NCBI RefSeq assembly: GCF_003416895.1
Contig: NZ_QVIO01000005.1
Location: 411,647-475,646, forward strand
Reading direction: 5' to 3'
Length of the DNA: 64,000 nucleotides
Source of the DNA: Duganella sp. BJB476
GTDB taxonomy: Bacteria; Pseudomonadota; Gammaproteobacteria; Burkholderiales; Burkholderiaceae_D
The notes under the pieces were generated by a model. The model was not told where the DNA came from. It searched no databases and saw only the letters and a list, made by a program, of their open reading frames with translations. A program made the position numbers and the translations under genes. Shown piece after piece: positions 40,142 through 49,522 of the stretch. Positions within the stretch are counted from its first letter, which is position 1. The number at the start of each line of letters is the position of its first letter.

Positions 40142-41392
40142 ATGGACAAGCTCCTCATACAAGGCGGCAACCGCCTGAACGGCGACATCAACATCTCCGG
40201 CGCGAAGAACGCGGCGCTGCCTATCCTGTGCGCCGGCCTGCTGACGTCGGGCGATGTCGAACTGTCCAACGTGCCGCACCTGCACGACGTGGCGACCATC
40301 CTCAAGCTGCTGGGCCAGACCGGCCTGAAAGTGACACAGGACGGCGACAAGGTCACGCTCAACGGCAGCGCCATCGACAAGCTGGAAGCCCCGTATGAGC
40401 TGGTGAAAACCATGCGCGCCTCGATCCTGGTGCTGGGCCCATTGCTGGCGCGCTTCGGCGAAGCCAAGGTCTCGCTGCCGGGCGGCTGCGCCATCGGCTC
40501 GCGTCCGGTGGACCAGCACATCAAGGGCCTGCAGGCGCTGGGCGCGGACATCACCGTCGAAGGCGGCTACATCTACGCCAAGTGCAAAAAGCTCAAGGGC
40601 GCGCGCATCGTCACCGACATGATCACCGTCACCGGCACCGAGAACCTGCTGATGGCAGCAACGCTGGCCGAAGGCGAGACCGTGCTGGAAAACGCCGCCT
40701 GCGAACCTGAAGTGACCGATCTGGCCAACCTGCTGGTGGCGATGGGCGCGAAGATCGAAGGCATCGGCACCAACCGCCTGACGATCCAGGGCGTGGCCGA
40801 ACTGCACGGCGCCAAGCACGCTGTCATCTCCGACCGTATCGAAGCGGCGACCTTCCTGTGCGCGGTGGCTGCCACCGGCGGCGATATCACGATCCGCAAC
40901 ACCCGCGTCGACATCATGGACGCCGCGCTGGACAAGCTGCGCGAGATCGGCCTGCAAATGACCATCGGCGACAACTGGATCCGCGCGCAGATGGACAAGC
41001 GCCCTACGCCTGTGACCTTCCGCACCACCGAATACCCAGGCTTCCCGACCGACATGCAGGCGCAGTTCATGGCGGTGAACACCATCGCCGACGGCGCCAG
41101 CCGCGTGACCGAAACGATTTTCGAAAACCGCTTCATGCACGTGCAGGAGATGAACCGCCTGGGCGCGTCGATTGAAACCGACGGCAACACCGCCTTCATC
41201 AAAGGCGTCGAGCAGCTGGTGGGCGCGCCCGTGATGGCGACCGACCTGCGCGCCTCGGCATCGCTGGTGATCGCGGCGCTGACCGCGCGCGGCGAAACGC
41301 TGATCGACCGTATCTACCACCTCGATCGCGGCTACGACCAGATGGAAGTAAAACTGTCCGCAGTCGGTGCCAACATCAAACGGATTAAATAA
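40142..41392 (+). CDS. murA: UDP-N-acetylglucosamine 1-carboxyvinyltransferase
   Basis: A 416-residue enzyme that adds enolpyruvate to UDP-GlcNAc, the first committed step of peptidoglycan synthesis. Substrate-binding INISGAKNAALPILCAGLL is near residues 16-34. The fosfomycin-target Cys is in LPGGCAIGSRPVDQHIKGL (residue ~116), and TTEYPGFPTDMQAQFMAV is in the C-terminal half. It lies 6 bp after ibaG and 2 bp before hisG. Confidence 0.97.
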   Translation: MDKLLIQGGNRLNGDINISGAKNAALPILCAGLLTSGDVELSNVPHLHDVATILKLLGQTGLKVTQDGDKVTLNGSAIDKLEAPYELVKTMRASILVLGPLLARFGEAKVSLPGGCAIGSRPVDQHIKGLQALGADITVEGGYIYAKCKKLKGARIVTDMITVTGTENLLMAATLAEGETVLENAACEPEVTDLANLLVAMGAKIEGIGTNRLTIQGVAELHGAKHAVISDRIEAATFLCAVAATGGDITIRNTRVDIMDAALDKLREIGLQMTIGDNWIRAQMDKRPTPVTFRTTEYPGFPTDMQAQFMAVNTIADGASRVTETIFENRFMHVQEMNRLGASIETDGNTAFIKGVEQLVGAPVMATDLRASASLVIAALTARGETLIDRIYHLDRGYDQMEVKLSAVGANIKRIK

Positions 41393-41394
41393 TC

Positions 41395-42057
41395 ATGAGC
41401 GCATTCCAGGCCAACTCGCAGCTGATCCTCGCGCTGTCGAAGGGACGTATTTTCGAGGACACCCTGCCGCTGCTGGAAGCGGCCGGCATCACCGTCACCG
41501 AAAACCCGGAGACTTCGCGCAAGCTGATCCTGTCGACCAACGATCCTGACGTCCGCGTCATCATCGTGCGCGCCACGGACGTGCCGACTTATGTGCAGCA
41601 CGGCGCGGCGGACTTCGGCGTGGCCGGCAAGGACGTGCTGCTGGAACACGGCGGCGAAGGCCTGTACCAGCCTATCGATTTGAATATCGCGGCCTGCCGC
41701 ATGTCGGTCGCGGTGCGCAACGGTTTCGATTACGAGACCGCCGTGCGCCAGGGCGCGCGCCTGCGCGTGGCCACCAAGTTCGTCGAGACGGCGCGTGAGC
41801 ACTTCGCCAAGAAGGGGGTGCACGTCGACCTGATCAAGCTGTATGGCTCGATGGAACTGGCGCCGCTGGTCGGCCTGTCGGACGCCATCGTCGACGTGGT
41901 CAGCACCGGCAATACGCTGCGCGCCAACGACTTGAAGGAAGTCGAAGCGATCATGGACATCTCGTCGCGCCTGATCGTCAACCAGGCCGCCCTGAAGCTC
42001 AAGCGCGCCCGCCTGCAACCGATTATCGAAGCATTCGAACGCGCCTCTAAAAAGTAA
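41395..42057 (+). CDS. hisG: ATP phosphoribosyltransferase, short form (HisG)
   Basis: A 220-residue catalytic subunit for the first step of histidine synthesis. Motifs: LILALSKGRIFEDTLPLLEA and the PRPP-binding region VDVVSTGNTLRANDL. At 220 residues it is the short form that needs the HisZ regulatory subunit, which is not in this window. It begins the his block, 2 bp after murA. Confidence 0.96.
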   Translation: MSAFQANSQLILALSKGRIFEDTLPLLEAAGITVTENPETSRKLILSTNDPDVRVIIVRATDVPTYVQHGAADFGVAGKDVLLEHGGEGLYQPIDLNIAACRMSVAVRNGFDYETAVRQGARLRVATKFVETAREHFAKKGVHVDLIKLYGSMELAPLVGLSDAIVDVVSTGNTLRANDLKEVEAIMDISSRLIVNQAALKLKRARLQPIIEAFERASKK

Positions 42058-42063
42058 AACATC

Positions 42064-43380
42064 ATGTCGATTCAAATTACCAAGCTCGATTCCACCCAAG
42101 CCGATTTCAAAAAGTCCCTGGATGCCCTGCTGGCATTTGAAGCGAGCACTGATGAAGCGATCGAACGCGCCGTCGGCGGCATCCTCGCCGACGTCAAGGC
42201 GCGCGGCGACGCCGCCGTGCTGGAATACACCAACCGCTTCGACCGCATTCCGAACGGCGGCGCCCCCAGCATGGCCGCCTTCGATATTCCCGAAGCCGAA
42301 TTGCAGGCCGCATTGGCCGCGATCCCTGAAGCGCAACGCAACGCACTGCACATCGCCGCGCAGCGCATCCGCGTATTCCACGAACGCCAGAAGCAGGAAC
42401 TGAACGGCTTCACCTACACCGAAGCCGATGGCACGGTGCTGGGCCAGAAGGTCACGCCGCTGGACCGCGTGGGCATCTACGTCCCGGGCGGCAAGGCCGC
42501 CTATCCGTCGTCGGTGCTGATGAACGCGATACCCGCGCACGTCGCCGGCGTACAAGAGATCATCATGGTGGTGCCGACTCCGGACGGCGTGAAGAACCAG
42601 ATGGTGCTGGCCGCCGCCGCGATTGCCGGCGTCACCCGCGTCATCACCATCGGCGGCGCGCAGGCTGTCGCCGCGCTGGCGCACGGCACCGAGACCATCG
42701 CGCCGGTCGACAAGATCGTCGGCCCCGGCAACGCCTACGTGGCCGCCGCCAAGCGCCGCGTGTTCGGCATCGTCGGCATCGACATGATCGCCGGCCCTTC
42801 CGAAATCCTGATCATCTGCGACGGCACCACCGATCCGGACTGGGTGGCGATGGACCTGTTCTCGCAGGCCGAGCACGACGAACTGGCGCAAGCCATCCTG
42901 CTGTGCCCCGACGCCGACTACATCGCCAAGGTGGAAGCGAGCATCAACAAGCTGCTGCCGACGATGCCGCGCGCGGAAGTGATCCGCACCTCGCTGACCG
43001 ACCGCGGCGCCCTGGTGAAAGTGTGCGACATGGCCGAAGCCTGCGCCATCGCCAACAGCATCGCCGCCGAACACCTGGAAATCTCGGCCGAGAACCCGCA
43101 GCAGTGGGCGGACCAGATCCGCCACGCCGGCGCCATGTTCCTCGGCCGCTATTCGTCCGAATCGCTGGGCGACTACTGCTGCGGCCCTAACCACGTGCTG
43201 CCGACGTCGCGCACCGCGCGCTTCTCGTCGCCGCTGGGCGTGTACGATTTCCAGAAACGCTCGTCGATCATCCACGTCAGCGAAGCCGGCGCGCAAACGC
43301 TGGGCAAGGTCGCGGCGGAGCTGGCCTACGGCGAAGGTCTGCAGGCCCACGCCCGCAGCGCGGAGCTGCGCCTCAAATGA
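42064..43380 (+). CDS. hisD: Histidinol dehydrogenase
   Basis: A 438-residue NAD-dependent zinc enzyme that oxidises histidinol to histidine in the last two steps. Family signatures include DRVGIYVPGGKAAYPSSVLM, IAGPSEILIICDG, SQAEHDELAQAILL and the catalytic IAAEHLEI pair. Its stop overlaps the start of a DNA methyltransferase gene rather than hisC. Confidence 0.97.
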   Translation: MSIQITKLDSTQADFKKSLDALLAFEASTDEAIERAVGGILADVKARGDAAVLEYTNRFDRIPNGGAPSMAAFDIPEAELQAALAAIPEAQRNALHIAAQRIRVFHERQKQELNGFTYTEADGTVLGQKVTPLDRVGIYVPGGKAAYPSSVLMNAIPAHVAGVQEIIMVVPTPDGVKNQMVLAAAAIAGVTRVITIGGAQAVAALAHGTETIAPVDKIVGPGNAYVAAAKRRVFGIVGIDMIAGPSEILIICDGTTDPDWVAMDLFSQAEHDELAQAILLCPDADYIAKVEASINKLLPTMPRAEVIRTSLTDRGALVKVCDMAEACAIANSIAAEHLEISAENPQQWADQIRHAGAMFLGRYSSESLGDYCCGPNHVLPTSRTARFSSPLGVYDFQKRSSIIHVSEAGAQTLGKVAAELAYGEGLQAHARSAELRLK

Positions 43381-44195
43381 GTGAAGCATGGATCAATCAG
43401 GTCTTCTGTGAGGATGCGCTGGCCGGCCTGGCGCGCATCCCGGACGGTTCCATCGACCTGATTTTGACCGACCCGCCGTACAACCTGGGCAAGGACTACG
43501 GCAACGACTCCGATACCCAAACGGTGGAAGAGTACCTGCGCTGGACCGAGCAATGGATCGACGCCGCGCTGCCCAAGCTCAAGCCCAACGGCAGCCTGTA
43601 CATTTTCCTGACCTGGCGCTTTTCGCCGGAGATCTTCGTGCTGCTGAAAAAGCGCATGACGATGATGAACGAGATTATCTGGGACCGCCGCGTGCCGTCG
43701 ATGGGCGGCAGCGTGCGCAGCTACTCGTCGGTGCACGACACCATCGGCTTCTTCGTGCGCCGCAAGGATTACTACTTCGATCTGGACTCGGTGCGCATTC
43801 CCTACGACGCCGAAACCAAGAAAGCCCGTTCGCGCTCGATCTTCGTCGGCGCCAAGTGGCTGGAAGTGGGCTACAACCCCAAGGATTTGTGGAGTGTGTC
43901 GCGCCTGCACCGGGAGCATCCCGAGCGCGCCGACCATCCGACGCAAAAGCCGCTGGAGATCATCGAGCGCATGCTCAAGGCCTCGTGCCCGCCGGACGGC
44001 GTGGTGCTGGACCTGTTCATGGGCAGCGGCACGACGGCGATCGCCGCCAAGCGCTGCGGCCGCAATTTCGTCGGCTTCGAACTGAATCCCGATTATTGCG
44101 CCATCATTGCCGAACGCCTGGCGATGCCGGAAGTGCCGGCGCCGCCCGAAAAAAAGAAAAAAGCATCACCCAAGCGAAGTTTAATTAACTCATAG
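43377..44195 (+). CDS. DNA (adenine-N6 or cytosine-N4) methyltransferase, beta class, embedded in the his operon
   Basis: A 272-residue SAM-dependent DNA methyltransferase. The catalytic motif IV (LILTDPPYNLGKDYG) is at residues ~28-42 and the SAM-binding motif I (VLDLFMGSGTTAIAAKRCG) is near residue 205, so motif IV precedes motif I, the beta-class order. The C-terminus is Lys/Pro-rich. Its start overlaps hisD by 4 bp (ATGA) and hisC follows 13 bp later, so it is co-expressed with histidine genes. No restriction endonuclease gene is adjacent, so it is an orphan. Recognition site is unknown. Confidence 0.9.
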   Translation: MSEAWINQVFCEDALAGLARIPDGSIDLILTDPPYNLGKDYGNDSDTQTVEEYLRWTEQWIDAALPKLKPNGSLYIFLTWRFSPEIFVLLKKRMTMMNEIIWDRRVPSMGGSVRSYSSVHDTIGFFVRRKDYYFDLDSVRIPYDAETKKARSRSIFVGAKWLEVGYNPKDLWSVSRLHREHPERADHPTQKPLEIIERMLKASCPPDGVVLDLFMGSGTTAIAAKRCGRNFVGFELNPDYCAIIAERLAMPEVPAPPEKKKKASPKRSLINS

Positions 44196-44208
44196 GAGCC
44201 TTAGTAAG

Positions 44209-45303
44209 ATGTCTTCCATCGACACCCTGGTCAACACCACCATCCGCTCCGACGTGCGCGCCATCCATGGCTACCACGTCGCCGACGCGAGTGGTTATAT
44301 CAAACTGGATGCGATGGAGAACCCTTACCACCTTCCGCATCATCTGCGCGAGGAACTGGCCCGCCGCCTGGTGGACGTGACGCTGAACCGCTATCCGGTC
44401 GCGTCCTACGCCACCATCAAGCAAAGCGTGTGCGCCAGGCTGGGCGTCCCGGCCGGCTACGACGTCATGCTGGGCAACGGCTCCGACGAATTGATCTCGA
44501 TCCTGTGCATGGGCTGCGCGCTGCAGGACCGCCGCGCCGTGGTGCTGGCGCCGACGCCGTCGTTCGTCATGTACCAGCGCTCGGCGCAATTCGCCGGCAT
44601 GGATTACGTTGGCGTGCCGCTCAAGGCCGACCTGACGCTGGATATGCCGGCCATGCTGGCCGCGATCAAGCAGCACAAGCCGTCGCTGGTGTTCCTGTCC
44701 TATCCAAACAACCCGACCGGTAACCTGTTCGCCGCAGACGATATCGTCGCCATCATCAAGGCGCTCGATGGTTTCGGGTTGGCCGTGGTCGACGAAGCCT
44801 ACGAGCCGTTCGCGCAGCAAACCTTTATGCACCGCCTGCCGGAATTTAACAATCTTGTGGTCATGCGCACCGTATCGAAGCTGGGCCTGGCCGGCATCCG
44901 CCTGGGCTACATGTCGGCGGCGCCGCAATTGCTGGCGGAGTTCGACAAAGTGCGGCCTCCTTACAACATCAACGTGTTGACGCAGGCAGCGGCCGAATTC
45001 GCGCTCGACCACGTGGAGGTGCTGAACCAGCAGGCCACCGCTTTACGCGCAGCACGCGCCGATCTGACGGCTGCATTGGCCGCTATGCCCGGCGTCGAGG
45101 TATTTCCCTCGGCGGCGAATTTTATCTTGATACGGGTGCCAAATTCCGACGATGCCTACGCAAAACTGCTGTCCCGCAAGGTATTAGTCAAAAATGTAGG
45201 TAAAATGCACGATGTGCTGGCCAATTGTTTGCGTATCACGGTCAGTACCCCGGAAGAGAATTCCACCTTCCTCGATGCCTTCGCCGCATCGCTGGCATCC
45301 TGA
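44209..45303 (+). CDS. hisC: Histidinol-phosphate aminotransferase
   Basis: A 364-residue PLP enzyme of the class I/II aminotransferases. It has the substrate loop LDAMENPYHLPHHLREEL, a conserved FLSYPNNPTGNLF, the Asp that binds the pyridine nitrogen in AVVDEAYEPF and the PLP Lys in MRTVSKLGLAGIRLGYM. It makes histidinol phosphate. A ribosome binding site AGGAGCC lies shortly upstream of the ATG. Confidence 0.95.
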   Translation: MSSIDTLVNTTIRSDVRAIHGYHVADASGYIKLDAMENPYHLPHHLREELARRLVDVTLNRYPVASYATIKQSVCARLGVPAGYDVMLGNGSDELISILCMGCALQDRRAVVLAPTPSFVMYQRSAQFAGMDYVGVPLKADLTLDMPAMLAAIKQHKPSLVFLSYPNNPTGNLFAADDIVAIIKALDGFGLAVVDEAYEPFAQQTFMHRLPEFNNLVVMRTVSKLGLAGIRLGYMSAAPQLLAEFDKVRPPYNINVLTQAAAEFALDHVEVLNQQATALRAARADLTAALAAMPGVEVFPSAANFILIRVPNSDDAYAKLLSRKVLVKNVGKMHDVLANCLRITVSTPEENSTFLDAFAASLAS

Positions 45304-45322
45304 GACCCATCGCGAGCCCTTC

Positions 45323-45913
45323 ATGAACCGCACCGCAGAAATCATCCGCAACACCAACGAGACGCAAGTCCGCGTTTCCATCAACCTTGACGGCACCGGC
45401 CAGCAAAAGCTGAACACCGGCGTGCCCTTCCTGGACCACATGCTGGACCAGATCGCCCGTCACGGCCTGTTCGACCTGGACGTGGAAGCGACCGGCGACA
45501 TCCATATCGACAACCACCACACGGTGGAAGACGTCGGCATCACGCTCGGCATGGCCGTGGCCAAGGCCATCGGCGACCGCAAGGGCATCGTCCGCTACGG
45601 CCACTCGTATGTGCCGCTGGACGAGGCGCTGTCGCGCGTGGTGCTGGATTTCTCCGGCCGTCCAGGCATCGAGTACCACATTCCGTTCACGCGCGCGATG
45701 ATCGGCACCTTCGACGTCGACCTGACGCTGGAATTCTTCCGCGGCTTCGTCAATCACGCCCTGGTCACGCTGCACATCGATAACCTGCGCGGCACCAACG
45801 CCCACCATCAATGCGAAACTGTGTTCAAGGCCTTCGGCCGCGCGCTGCGCATGGCGTCCGAGCTGGACCCGCGCGCCGCCGGCACCATCCCGTCGACCAA
45901 GGGCAGTCTGTAA
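45323..45913 (+). CDS. hisB: Imidazoleglycerol-phosphate dehydratase
   Basis: A 196-residue monofunctional dehydratase (no phosphatase domain). It has the metal-binding repeats VPFLDHMLDQIARHG, DNHHTVEDVGI, and HHQCETVFKAFGRAL. The ATG at 45323 starts the family N-terminus (MNRTAEIIRNTNET); an upstream in-frame reading overlaps hisC and is rejected. Confidence 0.96.
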   Translation: MNRTAEIIRNTNETQVRVSINLDGTGQQKLNTGVPFLDHMLDQIARHGLFDLDVEATGDIHIDNHHTVEDVGITLGMAVAKAIGDRKGIVRYGHSYVPLDEALSRVVLDFSGRPGIEYHIPFTRAMIGTFDVDLTLEFFRGFVNHALVTLHIDNLRGTNAHHQCETVFKAFGRALRMASELDPRAAGTIPSTKGSL

Positions 45914-45934
45914 CGAGTTTGCACACCACACATC

Positions 45935-46573
45935 ATGAAAAAAATCGTAGTAGTTGATTACGGCATGGGTAATCTGCGCTCGGTCGCGCAGGCCCTGCGC
46001 GCCGTCGCGCCCGAAGCCAATGTGCTGATCTCCGGCGAAGTGGCCGACATCGAAAGCGCCGACCGCATCGTGCTGCCCGGCCAGGGCGCCATGCCGGACT
46101 GCATGCGCAGCCTGCGCGAGTCCGGCGTGCAGGAAGCGCTGCTGGTGGCCGCCAAAACCAAGCCGCTGATGGGTGTGTGCATCGGCGAGCAGATGCTGTT
46201 CGACGTCAGCGAGGAAGGCGACGCCGCCGGCCTCGGCCTGTTGCCGGGCAAGGTGGTACGCTTCCAGCTGGACGGCCAGATCCAGGAAGACGGCTCGCGC
46301 TTCAAGGTGCCGCAAATGGGTTGGAACCAAGTCCACCAAAACGCGTCTCACCCGATGTGGCAGGACATTGCCGACAACAGTTACTTCTATTTCGTGCACA
46401 GCTATTTCGCCCAGCCTGAACGCACCGAGCACACCGTCGGACAAACTGTCTACGGTGCGGCGTTCAGTTGCGCCGTCGCCCGTGATAATATTTTTGCGAC
46501 CCAGTTCCACCCGGAGAAAAGCGCCGCGGCCGGATTGCAGTTGTACAAAAATTTCGTTCACTGGAACCCTTGA
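45935..46573 (+). CDS. hisH: Imidazole glycerol phosphate synthase, glutaminase subunit
   Basis: A 212-residue class-I glutamine amidotransferase. The nucleophile Cys is in LMGVCIGEQMLFD (residue ~82), and the His-Glu pair is in ATQFHPEKSAAAG near the C-terminus. It supplies ammonia to HisF. It lies 21 bp after hisB; a marC-like gene sometimes found between them is absent. Confidence 0.96.
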   Translation: MKKIVVVDYGMGNLRSVAQALRAVAPEANVLISGEVADIESADRIVLPGQGAMPDCMRSLRESGVQEALLVAAKTKPLMGVCIGEQMLFDVSEEGDAAGLGLLPGKVVRFQLDGQIQEDGSRFKVPQMGWNQVHQNASHPMWQDIADNSYFYFVHSYFAQPERTEHTVGQTVYGAAFSCAVARDNIFATQFHPEKSAAAGLQLYKNFVHWNP

Positions 46574-46606
46574 TTTCATTTACCCCTTAAATCTACTGAA
46601 ACCATC

Positions 46607-47398
46607 ATGCTGCTCATTCCTGCCATCGACCTCAAAGACGGTCACTGCGTTCGCTTGAAACAAGGCGATATGGAACTCGCCACCGTATTTTCCGAAGACC
46701 CGGCCGACATGGCCCTGCATTGGCTCAAGCAAGGCGCGCGCCGCCTGCACCTGGTCGACCTGAACGGCGCCTTCGCCGGCAAGCCGAAGAACGAAGGCGC
46801 GGTCAAGGCCATCCTGAAGGTGGTGCAGGAATACGCTGAAGAAAACGACCTGGACGAAATCCCCGTGCAGCTGGGCGGCGGCATCCGCGACCTCGACACC
46901 ATCGAGCGCTACCTGGACGCCGGCATCAGCTACGTCATCATCGGCACCGCCGCGGTCAAGGAGCCGGGCTTCCTGCATGACGCCTGCGGCGCCTTCCCCG
47001 GCCACATCATCGTCGGCCTGGACGCCAAGGACGGCAAGGTCGCCACCGACGGCTGGAGCAAGATGTCCGGCCACGAAGTGATCGACCTGGCCAAGAAGTT
47101 CGAAGCCTATGGCGTCGAATCGATCATCTACACCGACATCGGCCGCGACGGCATGATGGGCGGCGTCAACATCGAAGCCACCGTCAAGCTGGCGCAAGCG
47201 GTCAAGATCCCGGTCATCGCGTCGGGCGGCCTGCACAACCTGGGCGACGTCGAAGCGTTGTGCGCTGTCCAGGACGAAGGCATCGAAGGCGTGATCTGCG
47301 GCCGTTCGATTTACGAAGGCACCATCGACCTGGCTTCGGCCCAGTTGCGCGCGGATGAACTGAGCGGCGACCTGGAAGTCGACTCGGAAGAAAACTAA
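46607..47398 (+). CDS. hisA: ProFAR isomerase
   Basis: A 263-residue (beta/alpha)8 barrel. Catalytic Asp residues are in IPAIDLKDGHCVRL (Asp8) and YTDIGRDGMMGG (Asp ~138). It isomerises ProFAR to PRFAR. The C-terminal end (DLEVDSEEN) is a short acidic extension beyond the usual family length of ~245. Confidence 0.96.
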   Translation: MLLIPAIDLKDGHCVRLKQGDMELATVFSEDPADMALHWLKQGARRLHLVDLNGAFAGKPKNEGAVKAILKVVQEYAEENDLDEIPVQLGGGIRDLDTIERYLDAGISYVIIGTAAVKEPGFLHDACGAFPGHIIVGLDAKDGKVATDGWSKMSGHEVIDLAKKFEAYGVESIIYTDIGRDGMMGGVNIEATVKLAQAVKIPVIASGGLHNLGDVEALCAVQDEGIEGVICGRSIYEGTIDLASAQLRADELSGDLEVDSEEN

Positions 47399-47409
47399 AG
47401 TTAAATACC

Positions 47410-48171
47410 ATGCTCGCTAAACGCATCATCCCCTGCCTGGACGTGACCAATGGCCGCGTCGTCAAAGGCGTCAATTTCACCGAGCTGCGCGACGCCGGCG
47501 ACCCGGTGGAAATCGCCCGTCGCTACGACGAGCAGGGCGCCGACGAACTGACCTTCCTCGACATCACCGCCACCAGCGACAACCGCGGCCTGATCCTGGA
47601 CATCATCGAAGCCGTCGCTTCGCAGGTGTTCATCCCGCTGACGGTGGGTGGCGGCGTGCGCGAAGTGGCCGATGTGCGCCGCCTGCTCAACGCCGGCGCG
47701 GACAAGGTCAGCATGAACTCGTCGGCGGTGTCGAATCCGCAGCTGGTGTTCGACGCCTCGCAAAAGCACGGTTCGCAATGCATCGTGGTGGCGATCGACG
47801 CCAAGCAGATTGCGCCAGGGCGTTGGGAAGTGTTCACCCACGGCGGCCGCAAGGCCACCGGCATCGACGCCATCGAATGGGCGAAGAAAATGGAGCAGCT
47901 GGGCGCCGGCGAAATCCTGCTGACCAGCATGGACCGCGACGGCACCAAGTCCGGCTTCGACCTGGGCCTGACGCGCGGCGTGTCCGACGCGGTTGGCATC
48001 CCGGTGATCGCCTCGGGCGGTGTCGGCGGCTTGCAGGATCTGGCCGACGGCATCAAGCTGGGCAAGGCCGACGCGGTGCTGGCGGCCAGTATCTTCCACT
48101 ACGGCCAGCACACCGTGCAGGAAGCCAAGCGCTTCATGGCGCAGCAGGGCATTCCGATGCGCCTGGCGTAG
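47410..48171 (+). CDS. hisF: Imidazole glycerol phosphate synthase, cyclase subunit
   Basis: A 253-residue (beta/alpha)8 barrel. Catalytic Asp residues are in IIPCLDVTNGRVVKG (Asp11) and TSMDRDGTKSGFD (Asp ~130). It pairs with HisH to make imidazole glycerol phosphate and AICAR. It lies 11 bp after hisA. Confidence 0.97.
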   Translation: MLAKRIIPCLDVTNGRVVKGVNFTELRDAGDPVEIARRYDEQGADELTFLDITATSDNRGLILDIIEAVASQVFIPLTVGGGVREVADVRRLLNAGADKVSMNSSAVSNPQLVFDASQKHGSQCIVVAIDAKQIAPGRWEVFTHGGRKATGIDAIEWAKKMEQLGAGEILLTSMDRDGTKSGFDLGLTRGVSDAVGIPVIASGGVGGLQDLADGIKLGKADAVLAASIFHYGQHTVQEAKRFMAQQGIPMRLA

Positions 48172-48195
48172 TTTCATAACAGTTGGGAAAGTAAG

Positions 48196-48657
48196 ATGTC
48201 GATCACCGCAAGCGCCTTGGCCAAGGCTAAATGGCTGAAGAAAATCCAGTGGGACGAGCACGGCCTGGTGCCGGTCATCGCCCAGGAAGCGGGCAGCAAC
48301 GATGTGTTGATGTTCGCCTGGATGAACCGCGACGCGCTGGCCAAGACGGTCGAGCTGGGCGAGGCTGTCTACTGGAGCCGCTCGCGCAAGAAGCTGTGGC
48401 ACAAGGGCGAAGAGTCCGGCCACGTGCAGAAGGTGCTGGAAATCCGCCTCGACTGCGACGAGGACGTGGTGCTGCTGAAGATTGAGCAGGCCGGCGGCAT
48501 CGCCTGCCATACCGGCCGCCATTCCTGCTTCTTCCAGAAGTTCGAAGGCGACGCGCTGGAAGGCGACTGGCAGAATACCGAGCCGGTGCTGAAAGACCCG
48601 TCGGAAATCTACACCCCCGCCACCGTGGCGAAAACCAAAGCAAAGAAATCGACATGA
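48196..48657 (+). CDS. hisI: Phosphoribosyl-AMP cyclohydrolase
   Basis: A 153-residue enzyme that opens the purine ring of PR-AMP. The family signature is VYWSRSRKKLWHKGEESGH and the metal-binding ACHTGRHSCFFQ. HisI and HisE are separate genes here, unlike the fused HisIE of enterics. It overlaps hisE by 4 bp. Confidence 0.96.
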   Translation: MSITASALAKAKWLKKIQWDEHGLVPVIAQEAGSNDVLMFAWMNRDALAKTVELGEAVYWSRSRKKLWHKGEESGHVQKVLEIRLDCDEDVVLLKIEQAGGIACHTGRHSCFFQKFEGDALEGDWQNTEPVLKDPSEIYTPATVAKTKAKKST

Positions 48658-48992
48658 GCACTATCCTGGACCGCCTGGCCGACATCATCGAGTCGCGCAA
48701 ACTGGCCAACGGGGGCGATCCCGCGACGTCCTACACCTCCAAGCTGTTCGCCAAGGGCGACGATGCCATCCTCAAGAAGATCGGCGAGGAAGCCACCGAA
48801 ACCGTGATGGCCGCCAAGGATGCGCGCGCCGGCGGCGACAGCGGCAAGGTGCTGTACGAGGTGGCCGACTTGTGGTTCCATACGCTGGTGCTGCTGGCCC
48901 AGTTCGATTTGAAGCCGCAGCAGGTGCTCGACGAGCTGGCGCGCCGCGAAGGCGTCTCCGGCATCGACGAAAAAGCCGCCCGCAAGGAATAA
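48654..48992 (+). CDS. hisE: Phosphoribosyl-ATP pyrophosphatase
   Basis: A 112-residue all-helical MazG-like enzyme. Characteristic: SYTSKLFAKGDDAILKKIGEEATETVMAAKD (in parts SYTSKLFAKG and KIGEEATETVMAAKD), then YEVADLWFHTLVLLAQ. It releases pyrophosphate from PR-ATP. It overlaps hisI by 4 bp and is the last histidine gene in the block. Confidence 0.95.
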   Translation: MSTILDRLADIIESRKLANGGDPATSYTSKLFAKGDDAILKKIGEEATETVMAAKDARAGGDSGKVLYEVADLWFHTLVLLAQFDLKPQQVLDELARREGVSGIDEKAARKE

Positions 48993-49014
48993 TTCCCCCA
49001 TTTACGGAGTCGTT

Positions 49015-49386
49015 GTGGAAAACTGCCTGTTTTGCAAAATAGCCGAAAAAAAAATCCCCTCAGCCATCGTCTACGAAGATGAAGACCTGCTGGCCTTCAA
49101 AGACATCAACCCGGCCGCGCCGGTGCATTTGCTGGTGATCCCGAAGAAACATTTCTCGACCTTGTCGGATTGCAGCGCCAACGAAGCGCCGCTGCTGGGC
49201 AAGATGCTGGCGCTGGCCCCCCGTCTGGCAGAGGAAGCCGGCTGCGCGGTCGGCTATGATGCGGACGGCTCGCCGACCGGCGGTTACAAGACGCTGATTA
49301 ACAGTGGTCCCAACGGCGGCCAGGAGGTGTACCATTTACATCTGCACGTGATCGGCGGCCCGCACCCTTGGCGCGGACAGCGCTAA
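49015..49386 (+). CDS. HIT-family nucleotide hydrolase/transferase
   Basis: A 123-residue HIT protein with the histidine triad HLHLHVIGG near the C-terminus and ENCLFCKIAEKKIPS at the N-terminus. The GTG start at 49015 follows GGAG at good distance. It hydrolyses nucleoside phosphoramidates or dinucleoside polyphosphates. The position between hisE and tatA is common in betaproteobacteria. Confidence 0.93.
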   Translation: MENCLFCKIAEKKIPSAIVYEDEDLLAFKDINPAAPVHLLVIPKKHFSTLSDCSANEAPLLGKMLALAPRLAEEAGCAVGYDADGSPTGGYKTLINSGPNGGQEVYHLHLHVIGGPHPWRGQR

Positions 49387-49522
49387 GCAGCCGCTAAGCA
49401 CGACGGCGTTATATCGATAGCCGCATGACATCTACATGACAGGCGGCGGTTCGCTTATACTGTCGCAGCAGTTCTCGAATCAACGGATAATTTGGGCGCA
49501 TGCGCCTTGCAAGGGGAATATG

